A stretch of 64,000 bases of DNA from Cyclaneusma minus (GCA_037179335.1 JAKZHN010000011.1:1084428-1148427); one strand, 5' to 3'; shown: positions 20,998-32,503, counted from the stretch's first letter. Program-made: numbers and translations. Notes: generated from the letters alone by a model not told the origin.

Positions 20998-23900
20998 ATG
21001 TCAATCAGCAAAATAACGGCGGCCCTTGCATCAGCAAGCAACGAGATCACATTAGCCGCCGCGAATCTCAACTTCAACTTCTCTCTCGTCAAGCTGGAGG
21101 CGCCTGTGGAATTCTCTGCCATTGGCTCCAAGCTTTCACGACGAAGAATAGACGAAGCTGAAAATGGTTCGGCACATACGACAGCAAGAAGACTAGGCGC
21201 TCTCTTCGAAGAAGTCATACCTCCCACGCCCAACCTCATCCGAGTGTATGGCTTACGAGCCTCGGAAATATCTGCTTCGCCGATCATCAACCCTCAGCAC
21301 TCAGTCAATAGCGGATTGTTTGCATCGCACGAGGGCTTGGACGGAACTGCGTTGTGGGCAGCGGCTACTTCTGGAGCATCTGCCATTAGTGTGCATCTGC
21401 TGGCCTGCGTCTTGGCCCGGATTTGGAGTCCCCCCGAGGCTACTTCAATCTGGGTGGAGATTGTCGAAGAAAGACGCAAGGAAATTGGAGATGCGGCGGA
21501 GAATAAGGGCGTTCATTATCGCACGCTTTTTGCGGCCATGTCTTCCCTGGAGATCACTCGCCAGCAGCTTGCGGAGTGGGATGCAAGTGCCAGAGCATGG
21601 CTCAACGAAGCAGACAAAGTCTATGAGAAGCAGCAGAGGAAAATTCGCCTCGCTCTGAGCAAAATCGACCTTGTCGTCAACAACAAGTCTGAGGTATATA
21701 CAAGTGTGATATCTGCCTGGAAGATTGCGCTCGAGACTCTTGAAAAGCTAGTTCAGGGAATCCCTCAACAAGTCCAGGATGGTGCCGCTTTGCTTGCGTT
21801 GAAAGCATGGCATATTTATCCTGATATTGACATTCTGGGGCCAAATCGGGACACACTTGTTATGCACGATGACTTGGTTGCGAGCGGTGGCGTGGTGACG
21901 TTGGGTATTCTACCACATCATCAACGTCAGTCCAGAGGCGTCTACTGGTCTTTGTCTCTGGCTCGTCTTAAGTACTACGGGAAACCTGTGAAAGCAACGC
22001 GATCCACCTCATCAGATGCCTATCGCATTAGCTTCGATGAGTTATGGGTCGTTGTGTTTGGAAGTTTGTGGAATGGGTGGAAAGACCGTGCGTGTGACGA
22101 CATGCTGTCTGGTGCTTCTTTCATCGTGAACCTCTGGGAGTCGATTGAGACTATGCGACTTTCCGAACCGAAGATACGACGAGAGTTTGAAAGTGGCTGG
22201 TGCCAATGGATGAAATCGTTATCCAATGCTGCTTCAGCTCTTTTGGATTCAGACGAGGAAGAAAGAGATACGGCGATGAGATTGGCTGGGCTTGGGAGAC
22301 GCATGGGTGCTTCTTTTCTCCAATCCGAAGGACTTCTGACCATGCCGCCAGCCTTCGGCATGACTTCAATAGAAGTTGTGCAGTCCGTTTTGAGCGAAGA
22401 AGGTCTTATCATGCTCTTTCGACTATGCGCCGCCAGATACTCTCTTTCGTTTGATTCGGGTATCATCCGGTACGTCGGTGCAGACTCGCACATAATCCGT
22501 CCAGATGGGAGGTTCAACAACTACGACGACGATGAGATCGAGGACGACCGAATCGAAGTCGCAGCGCGCGCTCTCAATTATGCTAGTATAACGGCTGTGC
22601 CCGAAAAGACGAGAGAGATATCTCCTGATGGCGCTCACTCGAATACATCACGCTATTGCCGCTGGGAGCCCCATTTAACTGGAGAGTACTTTGGGAAAGG
22701 GAGGGACAGCATCAAGTTCAGTACCATCATGCATCCTGACTTCCCAGAGAGTAAGAGCCACGATGATATCCGCATTCAAATATGGGATGAGCTTAATTCT
22801 ATTAATCTGGATACTGTTCAACAGACTCAACCCGACGGTTCAAGCAGGGAATACCGAAGAGTGATCGGAGAACCTGACGGGACCGCCCTATTTCTAGATG
22901 AAAGCCTTCATCTTGTGTGGCCAAACCTGCAAAATGAGCTCCTAGAGACACCTATCCCCTTGGAAGATCTTGCAACACTTTTAAAGAACTCCCGGAATTT
23001 CATCTCAAACTTGGCAAACCTCTTCAAGAGAGAAATTCCTGATATTGGAGGTTCAATATCACCAGACGCTGCTAGTATGAAGCCTCCACCAAAGATCGAT
23101 ACATTTCAAAAAACCGATTCCAACACGGAGTTTCTTCTGCCCCAACACGACGTCGGCGAGGCCCAGCAATCCTCATCGCAACCATCTGGCATCGACCCTA
23201 GCGCTTCAGGTATTGGTATAGGGAGTTGGAAGCGTCCCTTACGAATCAGAAACATCGATTTGTGCTTACCTGAACGCGACTTTGCCCCCCTACAAGTGCT
23301 CCACTGTCTCTCCGAAGTCTATAAGATGCTTCCCCACACGACCATTCCATGCAATGTAGTCCAACGGCCATTGCTCTCACAACTCTGGGCCCAGGCCGTT
23401 TCCGCGCGTCTTTCCCGACACCTCTCTCGCCAAAACGCTCCCCAATCATTCCATCTTAACCGCCGCGAAAGCTTCGAAGCCATCGCCTCCTTCTAAACCG
23501 GTTACACCGACATCAGAATCACTGAGCCAGTGATCGCCCTCGCTTGCGGGAACTCGATCTTCGTAGTGTCCTCCTTACTATGCGACCCCTATGAGATGCC
23601 GCACGACCACGAACTCCAACGCATAGTCGGCAGCATTGGGCGCGCTGGAGTCGCTCTCCTCGTAGCCCCGACATACCCTCAGATCAAAGAGCCCGCCGCC
23701 GAAGACTGGCCACGCATCCGCCATGCTCGGTTCGATGGCACGCTTGCCGACTCGTTCCCGCACACGTCGCTGCACCTCTCTTTCACAGGCTTCGAAACGC
23801 CAATAGGCTACGGGAACTTGGGAAACTGCGACACCGAGATTTACTACATGGAAACGCTTGTCTCGCTGCACGACCAAGGCGCGTGGATCGCCGATCTGGA

Positions 23901-24339
23901 TGTGCTTCGAACGCTGCAGGGACCGCTTTTGCAATGACTGGAGTTCCCGCCGTGCGGGCATGATGTGCGAGAGAAAGAGGCGAGGCTGACGACGATTGAT
24001 AACCTGAGCGAGCTACTGGGGAAGGAGCCAGGGTTTAGTGTTGCGAGGGCGAGGGGCAACTGGCTTGCACGCTTGGCTCTCACAAGTGTCAGTGTCCAGA
24101 GAAAAGTGGTGACTGTTGTTGTCCCTGACGATGTGTGTTGGAAGTGTGTGGCTCTGAAGACGGGGAGAGCTATGGCTCTGGAGACGGGGAGAGCTAAGAC
24201 TAAGAGGAGGAGTGTGACGAGTGAGGACGATCCTTGGACGTCGTTGAGACTAAATCGAAAGTGTTGCGCTTGTGAGGGGCCGGAGCTCGAGAGTCCGGGT
24301 CAGTTGGTACAGGAGGAATCAATCGTAATAGTTTGGTGA
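20998..24339 (+). pseudogene. large unknown fungal protein gene, two in-frame stops in one long frame
   Basis: One reading frame of 1113 codons runs from ATG 20998 to the stop ending at 24339, broken only by TAA at 23494-23496 (codon 833) and TGA at 23935-23937 (codon 980). Coding character continues across both stops: ...ESFEAIASF stop TGYTDI..., then ...LRTLQGPLLQ stop LEFPPCGHD.... It starts MSISKITAALASASNEI and has LARRLGALF-like, TLWAAATSGASA-like and NWLARLA motifs. I recall this as a common uncharacterised family of long proteins in Pezizomycotina, but cannot name a function. A weak hydrophobic segment lies near residues 125-140. A 24-bp tandem repeat (GCTCTGRAGACGGGGAGAGC) lies near 24151-24198. 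The absence of frameshifts over 3.3 kb suggests very recent inactivation; sequencing error or stop readthrough are alternatives. If the first stop holds, an 832-residue product lacks the last quarter. Confidence 0.65.
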
Positions 24340-25068
24340 AGATACGATGGATAAAGGGACCTCCGAAGCGCTCTCCGATCATGACGCAGGATTTTTTTGC
24401 AACTGAATTGCTCAAGGAGTTGTGCGCTCTCCCGGTGGATGTCGTATCAGTCGAGTAGCCCCCTGGGCGATTAAGATTTGTTTGCGAACCGACTCAATAC
24501 CCCGGCTAGGTCATGTACTGCCCACACGGACATATGTCCATGGAGAACTCGGACTTAGGCATGTACACACAACGGACATACAATATCTGCACTGCAAGTC
24601 GAGTGTTTCTAAGGCTAGAGGTAGAGAGGGAAATCGTCATCCTGCGCCCTAATAATAACATGTTCAGCTCAAGGAGCGCGGTATATTATTGAGAAAGTTG
24701 ACGTTGGAGGTCGGGGGGCCGCGGAGCTCTTTGGGAGGTATCGGAGTTTACAACTTAACACCGCGCTTTGTCAAAGAACAAAGATGGGTTTTCGAAGACA
24801 CCCATACGTCTTGTTCAGTGACGACGGTGGCTGCTTACTTTCATATTATAAATGGACGGGAGCTAGAAAAGCGTGGACACCCTCCAGTCTGTAGTTTGAG
24901 TAACCTCGGAAGGTACATGTTCTGGAAGACTTCTCCCCCATTAAATAGCACGCTTCCCTCTACAAACACCACGATCTACACCTCGAAGTAATCACCTCAA
25001 GAATATTCACAATCCAAGAGTTCTCTTCCTTTCCTCCCAAGAACAAAACTCAATCCACAGTCACCATC
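24340..25068. other. intergenic
   Basis: Downstream of the broken gene and upstream of the dehydrogenase at 25069. No supported gene. The 100 bp before 25069 are C/A-rich, like a fungal 5' leader. Confidence 0.5.
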
Positions 25069-25989
25069 ATGATTTCACACCCAGTCATCCTCATCACCGG
25101 CGCCAACACCGGCCTAGGCTTCGAAACCGCCAAAGCTCTGGCCAAAGAAGGCTCATGGAACATCCTCATCGGTTCTCGCAGCATTGAAAAAGGCGAAGCG
25201 GCCGTTGCCGCCATCAAGAGCGCGCTCCCCTTCACAAGCAGCACCCTCAGCGTCATCGAACTCGACGTCACCTCCGACAGCAGCATTTCCGCTGCCTTCG
25301 AGCACATCTCATTCAAATACGGCCGGCTCGACTGCCTGGTCAACAACGCCGGCGGCGGTTTCGATGTTGAAGCCCACAAGGGACAAATCACACTCCGCCA
25401 ATCCTTGAACTATGCCTATGATTTAAACGTCACCGGCGCCCACATCGTAACCCACACTATGGTCCTCCTTTTGCTCAAATCAGCGAAGCCGAGAATCATT
25501 TTCGTCACTTCTGGGACGAGTCCGTTGAGTATTCCCGAGGCGTCGTACTTGCAAGGCGTGAATCGGATTCCGGAGAAGGGCTGGCCGAAAGGGAAGCTTA
25601 TGAATCCGGTGCTCGGGTACCGATGTAGTAAGACCGGGTTAAACATGTTGATGACGGATTGGGACAGGGTTTTGCGAAATGATGGCGTGGTAGTGCTGGC
25701 GGTGAGTCCGGGTTTTTTGGCGACGGGGTTGGGTATTGGGAAGGAGAATGCGGAGATGTTGAAGAGGGTAAGTTTTGACTGATTTCTTTTGAGACTGTTC
25801 GGGGACGAGAACTTGGGTGGGGATCACGGGATACTGATGGAGAGTTGATTGCTAATCTCTTGTGGTGCGCGACAGATGGGTGCGCAGGACCCGGAAGTGG
25901 GTGCGCGGGTGATGATGGATGCGATTCTGGGAAGGAGAGATGCGGATCATGGGAAGGTTGTCAATCTGAGCGGTATCCAGGCGTGGTAA
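25069..25989 (+). CDS. short-chain dehydrogenase/reductase
   Basis: Two exons, 25069-25767 and 25876-25989, encode 270 residues, normal for a classical SDR. Without splicing the frame stops at once (VSFD), while the intron (108 bp, GTAAGT ... GCTAAT ... GACAG) restores MGAQDPEVGARV... to GIQAW. The cofactor motif TGANTGLG is at residues 10-17, NNAG at 92-95, the active-site Ser at about 148 and YxxxK as Y184-K188. It would be a cytosolic NAD(P)(H)-dependent oxidoreductase. The substrate cannot be told from sequence. It resembles the second SDR at 29200 in general layout (carbonyl-reductase-like), with a nucleoside hydrolase between them. No targeting signal. Confidence 0.9.
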
Positions 25990-26790
25990 TTTCTTGGTTT
26001 TCTATGAGAGATGAAGCATACGGCGGATACTGAGAGGGGATGGGATGGGGGGCGGATGTCCTAGAGCATATCTTGCGCTTCAGCGGGCTGCTATTCGATT
26101 CTAACTTTTGGATACGAACGAAGGAAACCATGACCTTCTCTTACTGCACATGGCGTGTTGTATTCTTTGTGGCCTCATTTTCATTTTTCACAGCAAGTAT
26201 TCCCTGAAGCATTGGACAGTGCAAAGAAACCAAGATTTTGCCTAGCACGGTATTGGTGGGAATCTGTAAGACCGTCTTCATATACCTTACAATTAGAAAG
26301 CGCTCCAGCTGTAAAGTGGGTTCTGAGTTTCTGACTTTACTCACACAGGCTCGGGTATAGCTCTACGCGCTACTTAAAGCAGTTGCCTCTGGTACTGACT
26401 ATGTTTAATGCTTCAGTGGTTGGTTAATTGTTGAAGTTGAGAAAATAGGACTTCGGCTCAAGTTCAAACTTCAACAACGATCTAACTTCTAGTTCCAATC
26501 ATTCGAGGAATTCAGGCCGATATAACGACTTAGATTAATTGTAGAAACTCGAATCATACATGGAGACTTGAACAGATTGACATAACTTGGATTTTTATAC
26601 TTTTCGAGCTCACAGCTCACCAATTTCCATGAATCCACACCCTGTAAAGCATGATAGGCGGCTTATCGGAGGCCCCCGCCAAGTGCCCCACCACGTATAT
26701 TTGCACAACATCGATGCCATCCCTCTCTGCATACACCATCACCACATCAGACCACAAACCGTCAATTGAGTCTCGTCCGTCTGTTACAGC
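25990..26790. other. intergenic
   Basis: 801 bp between two plus-strand genes, somewhat AT-rich in the middle. No supported gene or RNA. Confidence 0.5.
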
Positions 26791-28233
26791 ATGGGAGACG
26801 AAAAGATCCCCGTCTGGCTCGATTGCGACCCAGGTACGAGTGACACTCCCTTACCAAAAACCCTAAGACTGACAAACGACTTCCAGGTCACGATGTACGT
26901 CTGCGCTTTTCTCCCGTTCCCGAATGATAGGAGGCACTTGATACTGGAATCTAAGAACGCAAGACGCTATGTCAAGTTGAAATGAATGCGTACTCATGAC
27001 TCCTAGGATGCTTTCGCAATCCTCCTTTGTGTTCACCATCCCCGCATCAATCTGCTAGGAATCAGCACCGTCCATGGAAACTCGTCCGTGGACCACACGA
27101 CCCAGAATGCATGCAGTCTCCTAACTGCCATGGGTCGAACTGATATACCGGTCTACCGTGGAGCTGCAAAAGGCCTTGTAAGACCCGCTGTTCACGCACC
27201 AGCTATACATGGTAAGCACGTGACCCAGCCTCCTCTCATCTTCATCTATAATTCCAAATCCAACCCTTAACCTCACTCTCTCCCCTTCCCCTGAAAATCC
27301 CAAAACAACCCCAAGACATCCTAGATTCCTACCACGTGGCTAACAACTCCACCAGGAGAATCTGGCCTCGACGGCACCGACCTCCTCCCGCCCCCCACCT
27401 GCACGCCCCGCACCGACAAAACCGCCATAGAAGCCATGCACCTTGCCCTCTCCGCCCAACCCGCCGGCTCAGCCTACCTCGTCGCAACCGGCACACTAAC
27501 CAACATCTCGCACCTCTTCACCACTCACCCTTCCCTAGCCGTCCATCTCCGCGGCCTCACCATAATGGGCGGCTCCCTCGGCTCCTCCTTCACCCCCGCC
27601 CCCTTGGGCGTCGTGCACGACACTTCTCGCTTCGGCAACTACAGCCCCTTTGCCGAATTCAACGTGCTTTGTGATCCCGAAGCCGCAGCATCGCTGTTTG
27701 AAAATTCTGAGCTGAAGAAGAAGATTAAACTGCTGCCGCTGGATGTCACGCATTTGGTGTTGGCGACGAAGGACGTGCAGGAAATGTTGCTGAAAGGGAA
27801 AAATGGGAATAGCGAAACCACATTGCGGCGCATGTTGGTGGAGCTGTTGATGTTTTTTGCAAGGACGTATGCGGAGGTGTTTAACATTACGGCGGGGCCG
27901 CCGTTGCATGATCCGTTGGCTGTAGCGATTATTTTTGATGATTTTGTGAGGGATGATGAAGAGCTGATCTTCGAGGATTTTGTTAGGGGTGAGGATGGGA
28001 GAAAGGGGAAGAAGGAGAGGTACGCGATTGAGGTAATCACGGAAGGGAGTTTGGAGGATGCTATTGCGGGGAAGACGGAGACGGGGAGGACGGTGGCGAC
28101 GCTTTTGCCGGAGGGAGAGGAAGGCGTGAAGATTCCGAGGAGGGTGAAGGTGGAGAGGTTCTGGGAGATGGTGGAAATGTGTTTGGGGAGGGCGGATGAG
28201 TGGAATAAGATGCATGGCACGGGCGTGAGGTGA
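26791..28233 (+). CDS. inosine-uridine-preferring-type nucleoside hydrolase, with 8-nt micro-exon
   Basis: Four exons, 26791-26833, 26887-26894, 27007-27211 and 27356-28233, give 377 residues. Exon 2 is only 8 nt (GTCACGAT). It is needed to complete the signature DCDPGHDDA at residues 11-19, which holds the Ca2+/ribose-binding aspartates of the family. Introns are 53, 112 and 144 bp with GTACG, GTACG and GTAAGC 5' ends. Later features include GNSSVDHTTQNA, VATGTLTNIS, and HDPLAVA with its conserved His-Asp. The enzyme hydrolyses the N-glycosidic bond of ribonucleosides (IUNH superfamily; yeast Urh1 is an example) in purine and pyrimidine salvage. Probably cytosolic, no signal peptide. Nucleobase preference cannot be assigned. 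An acidic/basic insert (about residues 280-305) is charged and variable. Confidence 0.9.
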
Positions 28234-29199
28234 AATGTTGAGAGAAATGTTCGGAGTTGGGACGTTCGTTAGCCGCATCAGCCTCTGTTGAAAGGGCGCA
28301 CGAGAGCGAAAAAGAGTATGGCTAGGTAGATTGAAATCTCCGCATTCAATGGTAAAACCTCGAGCGCAATGGCGAGCTGATGCCTTGTGAAGAGCGAGTT
28401 TTGCCCTAAAGATCCGAGTATCTAGGTTCCAGACTTTCCCTTCCAGTGTCAAAGGCAGCAAGAGAAATAGAAGTTACGAGGGCGAGAAGGGAGCAGGGGA
28501 TCAGGGTGAGCAGTCGAAGCCATCAGGGTGGTGGGGCGCAAAAGCAGATAGTTCGAGGCTTCGCAAAAAAAAAGGGTTCCGCGCCCTTCCTTATAGATCC
28601 GAAATGGCAAGTCATAAGCATATCAAATATCATGGGCTCCTGGCTCAGTTTGCAAGTCTGCAACTGCACTTCAACGTGCGTAGATTGAAAACTAAAGTGG
28701 TGTTTGTGGCCGAATCAAACCAGTTTACTGGTGGGGGTTCAACTGCTATCAGGAGTGCAGTTGGATTTTTGGGGGGGGGGGTTTTTTTTCCCGACAATTC
28801 TTTTTTTTCCCCTTCCTTCCCTGCTGGGGCAATGAGAGGATTGGGAAATCATGAAATATAAAATGATAGAGCTGCGCACAAGGAGAGAGAGAGAGAGCTT
28901 GATGATTTTTCTTTGCCCTCAACTGTCTCTCAAACACCCTGTTAATGCTACCTCGGGCTTTACAGGAAAGAGAACCCCAATTTCAGAAAGCATTCTACCG
29001 AAGCACTCCCCCCATTCACGAGCAACGCAGTAGACTTGTTCTGTCCCCAGGGATCCCTCGAAAATTCGATACTGTGGATGGCTCTAGAGCGACATAAGTC
29101 TCCCAAGCACCTACTAATAGCTCAAACCCAGCCTAGCACACTCTCAACACCAGCCCCGCCTTCCAAACAGCCGGTCCACTCACTCACAAAGCGAACATT
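28234..29199. other. intergenic with long homopolymer runs
   Basis: Convergent 3' ends of the nucleoside hydrolase (plus) and the SDR (minus). Contains an uninterrupted G run and a following T run at about 28770-28789, a second T run near 28801, and a GAGAGAGA stretch near 28883. No gene seen. Confidence 0.5.
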
Positions 29200-30332
29200 C
29201 TACCAAGGCAGAGGTCCATCCTTGTCCGTAAAAGTCCCCGTCGGTCCATCTTTGCCTACCGTTGCCATCCTGCATGCGGAAATCGCTCCGACGTCGGGTG
29301 AATGCGTGCCCTGGTAGCTGTTCAGGTTTGTCGCTGTGTATCCGGGACACACGACGTTGATCTTCCAATCTGGAGCAGAAGCAACTGTCAGCAAATCATC
29401 GTTTATATGAGCACGGTAGGAAAGCGTCAAGGACCGAAGCAGCATCCGCACCCACACCCCCTTTTTCATGCCCCCCACTCCCTTGCCGACCCGCCCTCGC
29501 CCCAAAGGATGCTATCACAAACAGAGTAAACCAAAAACATCCCACAGCCCACACACACACACACAGTATCCAGAAAAAGAGCGCCCCTCACGCTCTCAAC
29601 CACACAACAGCCCAAAACCAACTCACCTTTAAACCGAACAACATAATGCGCCGCCAACATATTCGTCGCCGCCTTCGTCAACGTATAAGCCGGCAGATCC
29701 ACCAAGTGCTCAAAATTGCTCGCATCTAGCTTCCTCGCCATACTCCCAATGCCACTCCCCACAAACACAATCCTCGGCACCTTCGCCTTCTTCAGCAGCT
29801 CGATCGCCGCATCGGTCACTTTCAGCGTTCCGATCACGTTGGTGTTGTAGCAGGCGAGCATGATTTCGCGCGACCGCGATATGGCGGCTTTGTTTTGCAG
29901 TGCTGCTGCTGCGCGGTCTCCGTCGCCTGTGGCTTTGTGCTGGGTGTGCTCGCCGTTCTCGTGCTCGCCGTTCTGGGGGTGTGAAGAAGGAGAGTAGCCT
30001 CTTTCGGCATCGGTGTAGACGTCAGAGTAGGAGGTCGAGGAGGAGTCGGTGCGGGAGATTGCGGCGTTGTTGATGAGGACGTCTAGTTTGCCGAATTTCG
30101 AGGCGATGGTGGTGAAGGCGGACGTGATGCTGTCGTCCGAGTTCAGGTCGATGGTCAAGGGGGAGACATTGGGGAGGTTGAGAGAAGAGACGGCTTCGGC
30201 GCCACGGGAGGCGGAGCGGGAGCCGAGGAGGATGTGGTAGTCTGGGTGGTCTGTGGCGAGGGATTTGACGATGGCGTAGCCGATGCCTTGGTTTGCGCCT
30301 GTGACGAGGACGATGGTGGATGGGGAAGCCAT
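29200..30332 (-). CDS. short-chain dehydrogenase/reductase with internal low-complexity insert
   Basis: Two exons, 29627-30332 and 29200-29369, encode 291 residues; the intron is 257 bp (GTGAGT ... CCAG) and carries an (AC)n tract near 29553-29566. I chose the ATG at 30332 because MASPSTIVLVTGANQGIG places the cofactor motif at residues 11-18, as usual; an ATG 39 bp upstream would add a Ser-rich leader. NNA is at 88-90, Ser193, Y216 and K220 complete the catalytic set, and exon 2 contributes the CPGYTATNLN loop. Residues about 95-148 form a polar insert (SSHPQNGEHENGEH...) not usual in classical SDRs, placed between the NNAA and the following helix. Likely a cytosolic carbonyl-reductase-like enzyme; substrate unknown. 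Confidence 0.9.
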
Positions 30333-31064
30333 TTTGGATGGAAAGGGGAACTTGGAAAGGATGGATTGCACGCTTTTGATGGTGGAAGAAGGGAGATTTT
30401 AGGTGGTTTGGAAGAGAAGATGGACAGTGTGAAGAAGAGGTGACGTGAAGAGGACGAGGAAAGCAAACTTTGTACTTTTGTAGTCTCATGTTGTACTACC
30501 CACGCTAGGGAACACTAGAATGACGTACCACAAGACTTCGAGATTTGACCCACGGTGGTTCATGAGAACATTGATAGAACGTCGAATGGAAATAGGATTT
30601 GAGAATTCCGCAAACAGAGTTGGGTGGAGTTATGGTTCTTCGTGATCGGATATAGCTCAGGCACCCCCCTCTTATGTCCGCGGCATGAATCGTGGGGCCC
30701 CGCCGTCGACAACAGAACATTGAAGCGGAACTTTGAAGCTGCGGGCCTCGACGTAAATAAGCTGGGTAAGATAGACTCTTTCTTCCAGTGTGAGCTGAGC
30801 TTGTGGCGAATACATGTACTGTCATCGGAGGTAACGTCAAAGCCGTGGTAAAAGCCGTGGTAACAGCCGTGGTAAGTGACAGCCCTCCTTGGCCTCCTTG
30901 GCAAAGTGTCACGACTTTGCAGCGGACTCAATCGACTAAAATACCGTAAGTCCGGATAGTTCGTCCGCACATTTCTCTTGACCAGACTGCCGTTCACACA
31001 TTCGGGAAATCGATTGGCAGCTCGACGAAAACGAGAATATCCCTTCAATATCTTCCCCATCTCT
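30333..31064. other. intergenic with a 12-bp tandem repeat
   Basis: Lies upstream of the SDR and at the 3' end of SLD5. Contains three copies of an AAAGCCGTGGTA-type 12-mer at about 30836-30873. No supported gene. Confidence 0.5.
30836..30873. repeat. three tandem copies of a 12-bp unit
   Basis: GCCGTGGTAA occurs three times at 12-bp spacing (AAAGCCGTGGTA, AAAGCCGTGGTA, ACAGCCGTGGTA). Could be a local minisatellite or a cluster of binding sites. Confidence 0.7.
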
Positions 31065-31972
31065 CTAAACCAACTCAGCATCGCCCCTCTCCACCGCCCC
31101 CTTCACATCCGCCCACCTCGCAACCGCAATATCCCCTCTCGTAGCATCCAACCTATCATCCTCATCCCGGCCCCTCCCCTGAATAACACAATCCCGCAAA
31201 ACTCTAATAAAAACAGCCGTCTCTGTATCCGGGGTATCAATCATGGAAATGCCGCCTGCGGTATCATTCAAATTCTGCAGATTTGCGGGAAAGGAGGAGA
31301 GGAAGGAGGCTAGGTAGTGGTTGTGGATCAGCGCTTGGTGGCGCGTTGCGTAGGCGATTTCGGCCTCTGAGAGGAGGGTGTTGAGCTCGTGTGGTGGGAG
31401 GGAGAGGTAGTGGAGAGTGTGTTTGTCTATCTGTGGACGTGGTTTTGGTGTCAGCGCATACATTCGGTATAGGAGGTTTGAATGCGCCAATGGATTGGGG
31501 GCCAGTTGAGAAAAGGGAGAGGCCTCAGGAGATGGCAGACCTTTGCGATTCGCGCCCTCAAGAAACTCCTGACGAGGAATTTCCATCGCTCCAATTCGGT
31601 CTGGATGACTATCAGGCTGAAGTTCGTTTTTGGATCCATATCGCCAGTCATTTCCTCCACCTTCTCGATCTGCTGCTTGATCTTGTCATTGACGCGCTCG
31701 ATAAGTCCGTCTGCTGGCCATCTTCAGGAGTCTCGTCAGCAGATGTCGCAAACCTCGTAAATCCAAGGAAACTCGAGACATAGCAATGCAAGTAGAGAAT
31801 AGAAAAACCAATTGAAGATCCAAGCCTCAAATTGAAAGTAAACTCACGGCAAAACCTCCGGACTCGACCTCTCCGCAACCCAAGCACGCGTCAAAGCCTG
31901 CAAATCGCGACTCGCATGCTGCGCCTGGTCTTGCGCTGGATCTGCTGCGCGCAGGATATCGTCGATGTCCAT
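31065..31972 (-). CDS. SLD5: GINS complex subunit Sld5
   Basis: Three exons, 31848-31972, 31541-31721 and 31065-31430, with introns of 126 and 110 bp, give 223 residues, the normal Sld5 length. It starts MDIDDILRAADP. The helical A domain contains VNDKIKQQIEKVEEM and ELERWKFLVRSFLRARIAKI, the hallmark of Sld5. After LSPPHEL-type and AYATRHQAL segments, the C-terminal B domain has FIRVLRDCVIQGRG, a DATRGDIAVARW segment and the terminal GDAELV. GINS (Sld5, Psf1-3) joins Cdc45 and Mcm2-7 to form the CMG replicative helicase. Its presence about 11 kb from MCM4 places two CMG subunits in one window. All exons join in frame. Confidence 0.93.
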
Positions 31973-32322
31973 GGTGAACAGACAGTCCCAAGGAAAGAAA
32001 GAGCCGGTGCTATCGTAGTATCATGTCTTCAATTGCTCATCGCAGGCAATTGCAAAATCATTCCTGGTGGTCGACTTCAATTCGTCGTTGGCGATGAGAT
32101 TTCCCGGTCGCGATCTTTGCGCCAGCCTTATCAAACCGCCTGGCCTTCTCCAAAACACCGGGAACGCCAAGCCCCGAACTCCGTTTCTGACCCCCAAGTT
32201 CGACTGCAAAAGCCCCCTTCGAAAAGCCTCCACAAATCCAAATCTTGCTCAAACTTGATAAAAGTGCTATCATAAGAACCCTGGAGCATGGGAGAAAATG
32301 GCAAAAATAAAAATAAAAAGTC
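31973..32322. other. intergenic between SLD5 and U6
   Basis: 350 bp with no supported gene. Includes the SLD5 promoter and sequence downstream of the U6 terminator, with an A-rich stretch at about 32302-32329. Confidence 0.5.
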
Positions 32323-32475
32323 AAAAAAATTGGTAGCTTCTCTTTGATTGAGCGTGTCATCCTTAGTGCAGGGGCCATGCTAATCTTCTCTGTATCGTTT
32401 CAACTGGATTCGGGTTAGTGATTATTCCAAAGGGTAGCGTTCCGGTTTACTCACATTGACCAAATGCCCGAAGGC
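32323..32475 (-). ncRNA. U6 spliceosomal snRNA with an intron
   Basis: On the minus strand the 5' hairpin GCCTTCGGGC starts at 32475 and runs into ATTTGGTCAAT, ending at 32455. A 51-bp insertion (32404-32454) begins GTGAGT, contains the branch site CACTAAC and ends CCAG. U6 then resumes at 32403 with TTGAAACGATACAGAG, the AGATTAGCATGGCCCCTGC core, the ACTAAGGATGACACGC stem-loop and a 3' end of CAATTTTTTT. The joined sequence GGTCAAT/TTGAAAC is exactly the usual fungal form, so the insertion is an mRNA-type intron. The mature RNA would be about 100 nt. U6 is the catalytic snRNA of the spliceosome, made by RNA polymerase III; seven T's at 32323-32329 (minus strand) are the terminator. The intron sits just 5' of the ACAGAGA box. 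Confidence 0.93.
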
Positions 32476-32495
32476 GTTAAATTTTCCCGCACTTT

Positions 32496-32503
32496 GGTAT
32501 ATG
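32496..32503 (-). promoter_or_regulatory. TATA-like element of the U6 gene
   Basis: CATATACC on the minus strand, centred about 25 bp upstream of the U6 5' end, the usual place for a pol III TATA element. Confidence 0.55.

Noticed and set aside
28770..28810. G and T homopolymer runs as a functional element
   Set aside because: Simple mononucleotide runs in a 3' intergenic region, best explained by slippage or sequencing artefact.
30505..31081. Minus-strand frames of 135 and 173 codons upstream of the SDR
   Set aside because: They run over a 12-bp tandem repeat and the SLD5 3' end with no domain features.
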